The translations under genes were made by a program, and so were the position numbers. From contig NZ_QUWV01000014.1 of NCBI RefSeq assembly GCF_003403295.1, positions 41,873-105,872 on the forward strand: a stretch of 64,000 bases of DNA, given 5' to 3'. The DNA comes from Komagataeibacter melaceti (GTDB taxonomy: Bacteria; Pseudomonadota; Alphaproteobacteria; Acetobacterales; Acetobacteraceae). Shown one piece after another: positions 36,303 to 45,401 of this stretch (position 1 is its first letter; every line of letters begins with the position of its first letter). The notes beneath the pieces were generated by a model. That model worked only from the letters and a program-made list of their open reading frames with translations, was not told the origin of the DNA and searched no databases.

Positions 36303-38387
36303 GTGCCCTTTCTGCGGCTTGTAGCGATCCTGTGCCTGCTGGTGGCGCTTCCGTCCGCCGTCCGCGCGGCGCAGAGTGATCCCGTCACCAGCACGCGCGC
36401 CACTGTCGCGCTGGTCACGGCGGATGATAGCTTCATGCCCGGCCGCGCGCTGCATGTGGGGCTGCGCCTGCGTCTGGCGCCCGGCTGGCATACCTACTGG
36501 CTCAACCCTGGTGACGCGGGGGACGCGCCCAGCCTGCAGGTGACCGCGCAGGGGGGCGCTACGGGGCAGGCCGGTCCGATCGAATGGCCCACCCCGCGCG
36601 TGCTGCATGACGGGCCGCTTACATCCTATGCCTATACCGGTGATGTGCTGCTGCCGGTCACGCTGGTGCCCGTGGCGGGCGCGCAGGCGGGGGCCATGGA
36701 ACTGCATGCCGTGGCGGAGTGGCTGGTCTGTGCCGATATCTGCGTGCCTGAGCACGGTACCTTCAGCCTGACCCTGCCCCGTGGGGAACCGCAGCCTTCG
36801 GCGCAGGTGGCGGATTTTGCGCGCGCCGCCGCCAGCAGGCCTGTGGCCTCGCCCTTTGCCGCCCGTGTTTCGGCTGCCGGAATCCTGCAGCTTGCGGGGG
36901 CGGAATTGACACCGGATGCGGTGCGTGACGCATGGTTCATGCCGGAGGTAGCGGGCGCAATTGATCAGGATGCCCCGCAGGTGGTGACGGTGCGCGACGG
37001 GATCGTGCAGCTTGCATTGCATCCCGGCCCGGAATTCCACGGCGGAACCGCCCTGTCCGGCATTGTCGTGCTGCGTGATGGCGCAGGGCGTGAGCAGGGC
37101 CTGATGGTGCACCCGGTACCCGGTGAGGTACACGCCCTGCCGCCACCCGTCGCGGCAGCACATGCGGCTCCCATCGGCTGGCTGCTGGCCATGGCCTTTG
37201 CGGGGGGGCTGATCCTCAATCTCATGCCCTGCGTCTTTCCGGTCCTGGCGATGAAGGTGCTGGCGCTCGAACGCATGGCGCGGGGCGCGCGCCGGGCGGC
37301 GCTGGGCGGGGCGGCCGCCTATGCCGCCGGTGTGATCGGTGCCTTTGTCGTGCTGGGGGGGTGTATTGCCGGCCTGCGGGTGGCCGGGCAGCAGGCGGGC
37401 TGGGGGTTCCAGTTCCAGTCCACCGGGTTTGTGACTGCCATCTGCGTGCTGCTGTTTGTCGTGGCCCTGAACCTGCTGGGCGTGTTCAGCGCGGGCACGC
37501 GGCTCATGCGGCTGGGCAATGCGCTGCCTACGCATATGGGTGATTTCCTGACCGGGGTTCTGGCGGTCGTGCTGGCCTCGCCCTGTACCGCGCCGTTCAT
37601 GGGGGCGGCGGTGGCGGGTGCGCTGGCGGCGTCCCCGGTTGTGGGGGTGCTGGTGTTCGCGGCCCTCGGGCTGGGGCTGGCGGCTCCCTACCTGCTTCTG
37701 GCCGCCATGCCGGGGCTGCTGGGCTGGCTGCCGCGCCCGGGGGCATGGATGGAAACGGTGCGCCACCTTCTGGCCCTGCCGGTGCTGGCAACCTGTGTGT
37801 GGCTGGCATGGGTGAGCGAACTGGAAGGGGGGCCGCATGCCCTTATCGTGCTCTGTGCCGGGCTGGCAATCGCCGGGGCGGGGTGCTGGTTCCTGCGCAT
37901 GGCGGAACGGGCGGACATGCGTGGTGACAGGCCGGAGCGCACGGGTATCTACCGCGCCGTGGCGGTTCTGGCCCTGCTTGTGGCCTTTGTGGGTGGCAGC
38001 CTGCTGCCGCCCGCCAGTATGGGGGAGCATGGCACCGGCCGCGTAGCCGATGGCAGTTCGGTATTCTCCGCAGCCCGGCTGGCGGAACTGCGCGGGCAGG
38101 GGCACCCGGTATTTGTGGACATGACGGCGGCGTGGTGCATTTCCTGCCTGGTCAATGAGCGGGTGGCCCTGTCCAGCAAGGTGGTGCGGGAATCATTCGC
38201 GCGGCGCGGGATCGTGTACATGAAGGGGGACTGGACCCGGCGCGATGCGGAAATCACGGCTTTCCTGCGCGCCCATGGGCGTGATGGCGTGCCGTTCTAC
38301 GCCTATTATCCCGCGCGGGGGGAGGAAGTGATCCTGCCTGAAATCCTGTCCCCTGGCATTGTCCTGCGCATGACGGGCGGGGAGTGA
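36303..38387 (+). CDS. DsbD/ScsB-type thiol:disulfide reductase
   Basis: 694 aa from a GTG at 36303, chosen because GGAG lies 8 nt upstream and it yields a clean signal peptide (PFLRLVAILCLLVALPSAVRA); an ATG at 36255 is the alternative. N-terminal periplasmic domain has GWHTYWLNPGDAGDAP and VCADICVPEHG. The central eight-helix DsbD domain carries the paired Cys motifs LMPCVFPVLAMK and ASPCTAPFMGAA. The C-terminal thioredoxin fold has AAWCISCLVNE (CxxC). Transfers electrons from cytoplasmic thioredoxin across the membrane to periplasmic thiols. The N-terminal domain is ScsB-like, unlike E. coli DsbD. Single gene. Confidence 0.9.
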   Translation: MPFLRLVAILCLLVALPSAVRAAQSDPVTSTRATVALVTADDSFMPGRALHVGLRLRLAPGWHTYWLNPGDAGDAPSLQVTAQGGATGQAGPIEWPTPRVLHDGPLTSYAYTGDVLLPVTLVPVAGAQAGAMELHAVAEWLVCADICVPEHGTFSLTLPRGEPQPSAQVADFARAAASRPVASPFAARVSAAGILQLAGAELTPDAVRDAWFMPEVAGAIDQDAPQVVTVRDGIVQLALHPGPEFHGGTALSGIVVLRDGAGREQGLMVHPVPGEVHALPPPVAAAHAAPIGWLLAMAFAGGLILNLMPCVFPVLAMKVLALERMARGARRAALGGAAAYAAGVIGAFVVLGGCIAGLRVAGQQAGWGFQFQSTGFVTAICVLLFVVALNLLGVFSAGTRLMRLGNALPTHMGDFLTGVLAVVLASPCTAPFMGAAVAGALAASPVVGVLVFAALGLGLAAPYLLLAAMPGLLGWLPRPGAWMETVRHLLALPVLATCVWLAWVSELEGGPHALIVLCAGLAIAGAGCWFLRMAERADMRGDRPERTGIYRAVAVLALLVAFVGGSLLPPASMGEHGTGRVADGSSVFSAARLAELRGQGHPVFVDMTAAWCISCLVNERVALSSKVVRESFARRGIVYMKGDWTRRDAEITAFLRAHGRDGVPFYAYYPARGEEVILPEILSPGIVLRMTGGE

Positions 38388-38421
38388 ACGCAGCGTTCAC
38401 CCTGCCGCCCGGCATGGTGTG

Positions 38422-39354
38422 TCAGTGGGTTGCGCCCGGCAGGGTCAGGTTGCCCGGCGGGGGGGAGCGGAGCTGAGGCTGCTTCGCGGTATGCGTGGTG
38501 GTGGAATCCGTATCATCCGACGGGTAACCCGTGGGGAAGATGGCGTCAGGCCCGTCATCCACGGCGGGGGCCGCTGCCTTTGGCGCGGGCGTGGTCGTGG
38601 CGGGCGCCGGGGCGGAGGCCGGCTGGCTGTCCGTCGGGCCGCCGCCAATGGTCATGGAGCCATTGCCGGGCTGGCTGGCCGCCGGTGTGGTGGCCGTGAC
38701 CGTGGCGGGACCGGATGCGGGCGTGCCATCAAGCGGCTGCGCGGCCACGCTGCCCGCGGCCGGTGGCGTGACCAGCCAGTTGCCGAGGTTGTTGCGGATC
38801 TGGTTTTCCAGCTCCCGGCTCATGTCCTGCAGCATCATGTCGGTCAGGGCGTTCAGGTTTTCCGGCGTGTCGCTGTTGCCGTGGCGTGTTTTCGGGTCAT
38901 AGGAGCGCGTGACCTGGGCAACGGCATAGCCCGTCACGCGCCCATCGGCGGAGGTGACGTCCAGATGCACGTTAAGCTGCCCGTCCAGCACGCCGCCGGG
39001 CTGGTGCAGGATGGATGCCCGGTCGATCGTGAACACGCCTTTCCCCCCGCTGCCAGCGGCGATGAGCCGGTCATGCGCCATCTGCGCCAGTGACTGGTCC
39101 GGCGGAAAGGGCGCACGGGCCGACAGGTCGCCCGGTATGGTGCCCGGTTGCCCCCGGTCCACCACGGAAATCGAGGCGACATTCAGGTTCAGCGGCGGCT
39201 GGTTGCTGAACTGGGGCGGCGCGAAGGTAACGGCCGGTTTGCTATCGGCATGGTCACAGGCCGACAGCGCCATGAAGGGCAGGCTCGCGGCCAGCGCCAC
39301 GCGCAGGCCGCGACGCAGCGAGGGAATGGAAAACGGGGGGCGGTTCGGTCGCAT
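38422..39354 (-). CDS. Lipoprotein of unknown function
   Basis: 310 aa from the ATG at 39354, giving RRGLRVALAASLPFMALSAC with a good lipobox; an upstream in-frame ATG at 39399 gives a poorer signal. A folded part of about 150 residues follows (LNLNVASISVVD ... AHDRLIAAGSGGKGVFTIDRASILHQ), ending in a helical NALTDMMLQDMSRELENQIRNNL. The last 120 residues are Ala/Pro/Thr-rich and low complexity. Conserved-looking in acetic acid bacteria by composition only; function not known. Single gene, convergent with dsbD. Confidence 0.7.
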   Translation of the reverse strand: MRPNRPPFSIPSLRRGLRVALAASLPFMALSACDHADSKPAVTFAPPQFSNQPPLNLNVASISVVDRGQPGTIPGDLSARAPFPPDQSLAQMAHDRLIAAGSGGKGVFTIDRASILHQPGGVLDGQLNVHLDVTSADGRVTGYAVAQVTRSYDPKTRHGNSDTPENLNALTDMMLQDMSRELENQIRNNLGNWLVTPPAAGSVAAQPLDGTPASGPATVTATTPAASQPGNGSMTIGGGPTDSQPASAPAPATTTPAPKAAAPAVDDGPDAIFPTGYPSDDTDSTTTHTAKQPQLRSPPPGNLTLPGATH

Positions 39355-39459
39355 GGAAATATATATCCCGATAACGGCTGGCGCACGGGGCGCGGTCAAC
39401 AGATCAGGATTATGACCGTGCCATGATCCGCACCGGGCGCAAAGGGGGCGGGCGGGACG

Positions 39460-40422
39460 TCAGGCCGTCCTGCCGCCGATCTCGTCACGCTGGAAATGGA
39501 AACTGTGGTTGCAGAACGAGCAGTTCATGGTGATCGTGCCCTCCTGCGCCATGTGGTCCAGGTCATCCAGCGAGAAGGTTTCCAGAATACCCGACAGTCG
39601 CGCGCGTGAGCAGCGGCAGCCAAAGGCCAGTGCGCGCGGCTGGCCCATCATGAGCCCTTCGGCATGGAACAGCCGGTGCAGCAGGGTGGCGGAGGACAGG
39701 CTGTCATCAAGGATTTCATGCGCGGTCAGGGTGGTGGCCAGCGTGGTCGCCGTCTCCCACGCATCATCCCCTTCCTCGGTGGAGATGTCGGGGCCGATCC
39801 CGCCATCGCTGGCGATCTTTTCCATCACCAGCGCGCCCGCGCGCCAGCCCTGTTCGGTCTTTTCACAGAACAGACGGACCCAGCAGGCATGCTGCTCGCT
39901 GGTGGCGAAGTAATGCGCCGCCATGTCCGACAGGCTTTCGCCCGTGATCTCGACAATGCCCTGATGGATGTCGGTATCCGGCCCCTGATCCACGCTGAAG
40001 GCCAGATAGCCCTTGCCCAGAAGCTGGCCCGCCGTGGGGTTGGGGCAGGTGGCCAGCAGTTCGGCCACCTGCGCATCGTCCGAGCGGGCGTGAAAGCGCA
40101 GGGCGCCGGAATCCGTGCAGTCCGCCAGCAGCAGGCTGACCGGGCCATCGCCCTTGGCCTGAAGGGAGAACGAGCCCTGGAATTTCAGCGATGAAGCCAG
40201 CGCCGCCACCAGCGCCAGCGCTTCGCCCGCCAGCCGCAGCACGACATCAGGGTTGTCATGGCGTGTCAGCAGCGTGTCGGTCAGCACGCCGGGGCGCACC
40301 AGCCGCCCGCGCACGGGGCGCTGGTCCAGATAGAACGGCACGACACCCTGCGGCACCACCAGGTCGGGGGTGTCGGGGCGGCTGGAATCAAGAAAGGCGG
40401 GGGAGGAGATATTGGTGGTCAT
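39460..40422 (-). CDS. hslO: Redox-regulated chaperone Hsp33
   Basis: 320-aa cytosolic holdase activated by oxidative unfolding. C-terminal zinc switch present: C-x-C in FGCRCSRARL and C-x2-C in MNCSFCNHSFHF. Preceding domain shows GVLTDTLLTRHDNPDVVLRLAGEALALVAALASSLKFQGSFSLQAKGDGPV, typical of Hsp33. Fourth gene of the argD-argF-small gene-hslO series, an order known in other alphaproteobacteria. Confidence 0.95.
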   Translation of the reverse strand: MTTNISSPAFLDSSRPDTPDLVVPQGVVPFYLDQRPVRGRLVRPGVLTDTLLTRHDNPDVVLRLAGEALALVAALASSLKFQGSFSLQAKGDGPVSLLLADCTDSGALRFHARSDDAQVAELLATCPNPTAGQLLGKGYLAFSVDQGPDTDIHQGIVEITGESLSDMAAHYFATSEQHACWVRLFCEKTEQGWRAGALVMEKIASDGGIGPDISTEEGDDAWETATTLATTLTAHEILDDSLSSATLLHRLFHAEGLMMGQPRALAFGCRCSRARLSGILETFSLDDLDHMAQEGTITMNCSFCNHSFHFQRDEIGGRTA

Positions 40423-40469
40423 GGTAGAAAAACCCGCGTCTGCACACCCACCACAGGGGCGTGGTGTGG

Positions 40470-40793
40470 TCAGAGATTGGCGGTGATGTCCGCCTCCAGC
40501 GCGGCAAGGCGCTGGTCAAGGTCCTGCAGTCGGGCGGCGGGCAGCAGGCCCGCTTCCTGCACCGCCGCAATCGCGCGCTGGCGGCAGCGGTCATGCTCCA
40601 TGTCCAGGTCTTCCGTGCGGCCCGCACCGGCAAGGCAGTCCAGATAGGCATCACGTATGGTGGCGACGCGCCCGTCACTGGCGGGCAGGACGGAGGTGAA
40701 GATGTCGCGCACGCTCTTTTCGGCCCAGCCGGGAACTTCCGGCGCGTCTTCGGTGGAGGTGGGCAGTGCGGGCTGTTCGGCCGGTCCGGTCAT
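40470..40793 (-). CDS. Small hypothetical protein between argF and hslO
   Basis: 107 aa, start ATG at 40793 overlapping the argF stop (ATGA); an upstream frame to 40835 is unlikely. No known domain. An acidic N-terminus is followed by two helices (WAEKSVRDIFTSVLPASDGRVATIRDAYLDCLAG and a C-terminal LQDLDQRLAALEADITA coiled-coil-like helix). Coupled to argF and 47 bp before hslO, so clearly translated with them. Function unknown. Confidence 0.65.
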   Translation of the reverse strand: MTGPAEQPALPTSTEDAPEVPGWAEKSVRDIFTSVLPASDGRVATIRDAYLDCLAGAGRTEDLDMEHDRCRQRAIAAVQEAGLLPAARLQDLDQRLAALEADITANL

Positions 40794-41776
40794 GCCGTGG
40801 GTTCCTTTCCATATTTCTGCCAGTCCTCGCCACACAGCGCCCAGACAAGGATGCCCTTCTGCGCGTGCAGGCGGTTCTCGGCTTCGTCGAACACGACGGA
40901 ATGCGGGCCTTCAAACACGTCTTCCGTCACTTCCTCTCCGATATGGGCAGGCAGGCAGTGCAGGAAAAGGGCGTCGGGTGCGGCATGCGCCATGAGCGCA
41001 CCATTCACGCGGTAGGGCTCGAACGCGTTCAGCCGCTGGTCCGATGCCTTGTCCGACATGCTGACCCATGTGTCGGTAATGACCGCATCGGCACCGCTGA
41101 CGGCGGCAACGGGATCGGTCGTGACCGTGATGTCCGCCCCATGCTCGCGTGCCCATGCCACGGCCGAGACCGAGGGGGCATGCGTGCTGGGGGTGGCCAG
41201 CCGCAGGCGGAAGCCGAACAGGGCCGCGGCCTCGATGAAGGAGGTGGCGACATTGTTGCCATCCCCCACCCAGGCCAGCGTGCGGCCCTTGATGGGGCCG
41301 CGATGCTCCTCGAACGTCATGATGTCGGCCATGATCTGCACGGGGTGGGAATCCGGCGTCAGCCCGTTGATGACCGGCACGCTGCTCCAGCGTGCAAGCT
41401 GGCGCAGGTTTTCCGTCTTGCCCGTGCGCAGCACGATGGCATCGACAAAGCGCGACAGCACGCGCGCGGTATCGGCAATGGTCTCGCCCCGGCCAAGCTG
41501 CATGTCGGACGGCGCAAGCAGGACCACATTGCCGCCAAGCTGCTGCATGCCGACCTCGAACGAGACGCGCGTACGTGTGGAGGGCTTGGACAGCATGAGG
41601 CCGAGCGCACGGCCGCGCAGCGGCAGGGCGGGATGCAGCGGGCGGGCGCGCTGGTGCTGCATGCGCTTGATGCCGGCCGCGACATCGAGGATGGCGCGCA
41701 GCGTGGCCCCGTCCAGTTCCCGGAGGTCAAGGAAATGGCGGGGGGCGACCTGTGCGGGGGTGTTGAGCGCGTTCAT
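40790..41776 (-). CDS. argF: Ornithine carbamoyltransferase
   Basis: 328 aa from the ATG at 41776, which overlaps argD by 4 bp; the longer frame upstream is out of family. Converts ornithine and carbamoyl phosphate to citrulline. Carbamoyl-phosphate loop SKPSTRTRVSFEVG, VINGLTPDSHPVQIMADIMT, WVGDGNNVATSFIEAA (ornithine side) and FLHCLPAHIGEEVTEDVFEG (HCLP) are all present. Second gene of the argD-argF operon. Confidence 0.96.
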   Translation of the reverse strand: MNALNTPAQVAPRHFLDLRELDGATLRAILDVAAGIKRMQHQRARPLHPALPLRGRALGLMLSKPSTRTRVSFEVGMQQLGGNVVLLAPSDMQLGRGETIADTARVLSRFVDAIVLRTGKTENLRQLARWSSVPVINGLTPDSHPVQIMADIMTFEEHRGPIKGRTLAWVGDGNNVATSFIEAAALFGFRLRLATPSTHAPSVSAVAWAREHGADITVTTDPVAAVSGADAVITDTWVSMSDKASDQRLNAFEPYRVNGALMAHAAPDALFLHCLPAHIGEEVTEDVFEGPHSVVFDEAENRLHAQKGILVWALCGEDWQKYGKEPTA

Positions 41777-42978
41777 GCCACATTCTCCGGCTTGGCGGCG
41801 GCAAGGTGGGCCTGCACGCGCCGGGCCGCCCGGTCCAGTTTGTCCAGTGCCTCGGCGCAGTCGGCCTCGGTCACGGTCAGGGGGGGCAGCAGGCGCAGCA
41901 CGTTGTCGCCCGCCGTGACGCTCAGCAGCCCCTCGGCCAGGGCCGCGTTCTGCACCAGCGCCACATCGGCATGGCATTTCAGCCCGATCAGCAGGCCAAG
42001 GCCGCGCCGCCCGGTGAACACATCGGGGTAGGTGGCCACCAGCCGGTCAAGGCCCGCGTCGATCTGGGCCGCGCGGGCGCGCACGCCCTCAAGGAAGCCG
42101 GGGGCGAGCAGGATGTCGAGCACCGCATTGGCGGCGGCGCAGGCCAGCGGGCTGCCGCCAAACGTGGTGCCATGGCTGCCGGGTGTCATGTGCCGGGCGA
42201 TGGTCTCCGTCGTCAGCACGGCCCCCATGGGGAAACCACCTGCAATGCCCTTGGCGGTGGACAGGATGTCGGGCGTGATGTCCGACCATTCATAGGCGAA
42301 CAGGCGGCCGCTGCGGCCCATGCCGCACTGGACCTCATCAACGCCAAGGAACAGGCCGTATTCATCACAGGTCGCGCGCAGTTCCTGCATGAAGCGCGCG
42401 GTGGCGACATGGATGCCGCTTTCGCCCTGCACCGGCTCGACCAGAATGCCCGCGGTCTCGGCCGTGATGGCGTCGCGCACCGCATTCATGTTGTTGAGGG
42501 CGACGTGGTCGAAGCCTTCCACCCGGGGGCCGAAGCCATCCAGATATTTCGGGTTGCCTGTGGCGGACAGCGTAGCCAGCGTGCGGCCGTGGAACGCGCC
42601 GTTGAAGCAGATGATGCGCGTGCGCTCCGGGTGGCCGGACTTGGCCTGCGCGCGGCGGATCATCTTGATCATGCCCTCGTTCGCTTCAGCGCCCGAATTG
42701 CAGAAGAAGGCGGTGTCGGCAAAGCTGTTGGCCACCAGGCGGGCGGCAAGCCGTTCGGCCTGCGGCACGCGGTACAGGTTGGAGACATGCATGACACGCT
42801 GCGCCTGCTGCGTGATTGCCTCCACAAGATGCGGGTTGTTATGCCCCACCGATGACGTGGCTATGCCGGAGCCGAAGTCCAGGAATCGTCGCCCGTCCAC
42901 CGTGTACAGCCAGGCACCTTCGCCGCGCTCGAAAGCGAGATCGGCGCGATTGTAATTCGGCATCAGGGCGGGAATCAT
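41773..42978 (-). CDS. argD: Acetylornithine aminotransferase
   Basis: 401-aa class III PLP aminotransferase producing N-acetylornithine for arginine synthesis. PLP lysine K243 (STAKGIAGGFPMG), NSGAEANEGMIKMIRRA, FNGAFHGRTLATLSATGN and LGVDEVQCGMGRSG are present. Could also serve as succinyldiaminopimelate aminotransferase, as known for ArgD. First gene of the argD-argF-small gene-hslO operon; leader region to 43205 contains a GC-rich hairpin at 43038-43057. Confidence 0.95.
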   Translation of the reverse strand: MIPALMPNYNRADLAFERGEGAWLYTVDGRRFLDFGSGIATSSVGHNNPHLVEAITQQAQRVMHVSNLYRVPQAERLAARLVANSFADTAFFCNSGAEANEGMIKMIRRAQAKSGHPERTRIICFNGAFHGRTLATLSATGNPKYLDGFGPRVEGFDHVALNNMNAVRDAITAETAGILVEPVQGESGIHVATARFMQELRATCDEYGLFLGVDEVQCGMGRSGRLFAYEWSDITPDILSTAKGIAGGFPMGAVLTTETIARHMTPGSHGTTFGGSPLACAAANAVLDILLAPGFLEGVRARAAQIDAGLDRLVATYPDVFTGRRGLGLLIGLKCHADVALVQNAALAEGLLSVTAGDNVLRLLPPLTVTEADCAEALDKLDRAARRVQAHLAAAKPENVA

Positions 42979-43205
42979 GGAATGACCTTGTACTTCGGTT
43001 CAAAGAAAAAAGGATGACGGGCTCAGAAACGAAAACGGCCCACCGCAGGGGGTGGGCAAGTTTTCTTTCCCGAATTTCCCGGGCCATGCGTGGATGACGA
43101 GTCGATACGGCATCCAGTCTGCATATCCTGACCCGGAAGGCAGCGAGGATATGGGCGCTACGGGCGAAATGCAACCTTAACGCCATTTTCCCCTGCGGTT
43201 CCGCC

Positions 43206-43913
43206 ATGGCAGCCATCCGCCAGCCAGTCAGCTATGGGCGGGGGCGTGCGGTTTATGTCAGTATGCCCGTTATGGTGGCCCGCCCGTCCCGCTCCGCTCC
43301 GCGCCCGCTTCCCCCCGCACCGGATGCCGCCGTGCTGCGCGCGGTGGCGCTGGCCTATCTGGCCCGTTTCGCCGCCACGCGCGCGGCGGTCGGGCAGATG
43401 CTGGAGCGCCGTATCGACCGCTGGGTGCGCCGCGCGCTCGCCACCGGCATGGAAGCGGAAGACGCGGCCCGCGCCGTAGCCCCCGCCCGTGACCTGATCC
43501 CCCGCATCGTGGCTGACATGGAGGGGCTGGGCGCGGTGGATGACGCCCGCTTTTCCCAGTCCCGCGCCCGATCCCTTGCCCGTGCCGGGCGCTCGCGCCG
43601 CATGGTCGCCGCACATCTGGGCGCGCGCGGGGTGGATGAGGCCACCGCAGGTGAAGCGATGGAGGAAGCCCTCGGCCCGCGTGACGGGGAAGGGCGGGAG
43701 ACGGAACTGGCCGCGGCCCTGGTTTTCGCGCGCAAGCGGCGGGCGGGGCCGTTCCTGCGGCCCGACGCGGATGGGGACGAGGCGGCGCGGCGCACGCGGC
43801 GCGCGATGGAGGCCATGGCGCGGGCGGGATTTACCCATGACATCGCACGTCAGGCGCTGGAAATGGATGTGACCGAGGCGGAGGACAGGATCATGCGCAT
43901 GAGAACGGCATGA
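43206..43913 (+). CDS. recX: RecX-family RecA regulator
   Basis: Up to 235 aa; the true start may be 43263 (MPVMVARPS) or 43272, as no clear ribosome site marks any of them. All-helical RecX-type repeats: AVALAYLARFAATRAAVGQMLERRIDRWVRRAL, DLIPRIVADMEGLGAVDDARFSQSRARSLARAGRSRRMVAAHLGARGV, then AMEAMARAGFTHDIARQALEM. RecX inhibits RecA filaments. recA is not adjacent. Overlaps the next lipoprotein gene by 4 bp. Confidence 0.82.
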   Translation: MAAIRQPVSYGRGRAVYVSMPVMVARPSRSAPRPLPPAPDAAVLRAVALAYLARFAATRAAVGQMLERRIDRWVRRALATGMEAEDAARAVAPARDLIPRIVADMEGLGAVDDARFSQSRARSLARAGRSRRMVAAHLGARGVDEATAGEAMEEALGPRDGEGRETELAAALVFARKRRAGPFLRPDADGDEAARRTRRAMEAMARAGFTHDIARQALEMDVTEAEDRIMRMRTA

Positions 43914-44362
43914 AAAGGGGTATTGCGCGGATAATGGTGGCGGCCTTGCTCCTGCCGCTGGCTGCCTGTGGCGGGGGTGGCTGGAACGGGCGATTGCAAT
44001 GCGCGCCCTATGCGCGGGACATGACGCATGTGCAGCTGAAGGGGGATGCGGCCTCATGGTGGGCGCAGGCGCGCGGGCGCTACCCCCGCAGCGCCGTGCC
44101 CCGGCCAGGTGCCGTGCTGGTGCTGCGCTCCACCAGCCGCCTGCCGGACGGGCATGTCTCCGTCGTGCGCGCGGTGCGTGGCCCGCGCGAGGTGCTGGTG
44201 GACCAGGCCAACTGGGTGCCGGGCCGCGTTGGCCGGGCCGAGCCGGTCATAGACGTATCGGGGCGGAATGACTGGTCGCGGGTAAAGGTATGGTGGGCCC
44301 CCATTCACGACATGGGCAAAACCGTCTATCCTGCATATGGGTTTATCCTGCCAACGGGCTGA
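43910..44362 (+). CDS. CHAP-domain lipoprotein
   Basis: 150 aa. Signal/lipobox KRGIARIMVAALLLPLAAC. The mature part is a compact CHAP-type amidase/peptidase fold with likely catalytic Cys in RLQCAPYARDMT and His in GHVSVVRAV, flanked by GDAASWWAQARGRYPRS and PRPGAVLVL. Such proteins cut peptidoglycan amide bonds. Coupled to recX by ATGA overlap, which is probably only transcriptional economy. Confidence 0.82.
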   Translation: MKRGIARIMVAALLLPLAACGGGGWNGRLQCAPYARDMTHVQLKGDAASWWAQARGRYPRSAVPRPGAVLVLRSTSRLPDGHVSVVRAVRGPREVLVDQANWVPGRVGRAEPVIDVSGRNDWSRVKVWWAPIHDMGKTVYPAYGFILPTG

Positions 44363-44494
44363 TCTGGCTGCCATGGATGCTTGCATATCATGGGCGTCCC
44401 CCTCACATAGGCGGGGAAGGGCAGGTTGTCCGCCGTATGGGATGGCGGGCGCGGAAACGGCATTTTGCGTCATGGACGCGGATTGAGGAATGCA

Positions 44495-44740
44495 ATGGGT
44501 AGCTTGAGCTGGGGACATTGGCTGATCGTACTGGCCGTGGTGCTGGTACTGTTTGGCGGCGGCGGCAAGATCAGTTCGCTCATGGGGGACATGGCGCGCG
44601 GCATCAAGACGTTCAAGAAGAACATGGCCGATGACGCCCCCGAGGAGCCGGTACCCACCGGCCACATACAGGGCCCGGCGCGGGAAAAGGACGCCGCCTT
44701 TACCGAAACGCCGCAGCGTTCCCCCAACAACGTGAAATGA
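44495..44740 (+). CDS. tatA: Sec-independent translocase subunit TatA
   Basis: 81-aa TatA/E family protein. One transmembrane helix ([20 protein letters not shown]), hinge [23 protein letters not shown], then an acidic, unstructured tail. The ATG at 44495 follows GAGGA. In most bacteria tatA is followed by tatBC; here mtnB follows instead, so tatBC must be elsewhere. FGGGG replaces the more usual FGxxKLP. Confidence 0.92.
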   Translation: MGSLSWGHWLIVLAVVLVLFGGGGKISSLMGDMARGIKTFKKNMADDAPEEPVPTGHIQGPAREKDAAFTETPQRSPNNVK

Positions 44741-44741
44741 C

Positions 44742-45401
44742 ATGGGCCGCATGCCCGGCATGCGGACGGACGGCGTGATGGATGAAACAGCATTTCCCGC
44801 TGGCGCGTACTGCCACGCGGTAAGCCGGATTATTGCCGCGGGCCAGCGGATGGACCGTTTTGGCTGGGTACCCGCCACGGCGGGCAATATCAGCATCCGC
44901 CTGCCTGATGGCACGCTCGCCATCACGCGCTCGGGCGGACACAAGGGGCTGCTGGGGCCGGACGGGGTGATCCGCGTGGACGCCACGGGCGCGCCATGCA
45001 CCGACGGTGACCGCCCCAGCGCCGAGACCCTGCTGCACTGCCAGATCTATGCCCATGACGCCACGGCGGGCGCGGTGCTGCACGGGCACTCCGTAGCCTC
45101 CACCGTGCTGTCCATGGCGGGTGGGGACGCGCTGGTGCTGGAAGGCTACGAGGTCCAGAAGGTCTTTGCCGGGCAGGACACCCATGCCGCACGGGTGCAT
45201 GTGCCCATATTCGACAATGACCAGGACATCGCCCGCCTCTCCGGTGTCGTGGCGCCCCATCTGGCGGGCATGCATGCGGGCTACATCATTCGCGGCCATG
45301 GCGTGTATGTCTGGGGTGCGGATATGGATGTGGCGCTTGCGCGGCTGGAGGGGCTTGAGTTCCTGCTGGCCTGCGAACTGGAGAGGAGGAAGCTCGGATG
45401 A
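44742..45401 (+). CDS. mtnB: Methylthioribulose-1-phosphate dehydratase
   Basis: 219 aa. Class II aldolase-like fold. GWVPATAGNISIRLPDGTLAITRSGGHKG and the metal histidines in AVLHGHSVAST and IIRGHGVYVWG are present. Removes water from 5-methylthioribulose-1-P in the methionine salvage pathway. Several in-frame ATGs (44742, 44751, 44760, 44778) follow each other; the fourth (MDETAFPAG) is closest to family length. Overlaps mtnD by 4 bp. Confidence 0.93.
   Translation: MGRMPGMRTDGVMDETAFPAGAYCHAVSRIIAAGQRMDRFGWVPATAGNISIRLPDGTLAITRSGGHKGLLGPDGVIRVDATGAPCTDGDRPSAETLLHCQIYAHDATAGAVLHGHSVASTVLSMAGGDALVLEGYEVQKVFAGQDTHAARVHVPIFDNDQDIARLSGVVAPHLAGMHAGYIIRGHGVYVWGADMDVALARLEGLEFLLACELERRKLG

Noticed and set aside
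36027..38105. 692-codon minus-strand open frame
   Set aside because: Low-complexity Gln/Arg/His-rich translation opposite the DsbD-type gene; no domain.
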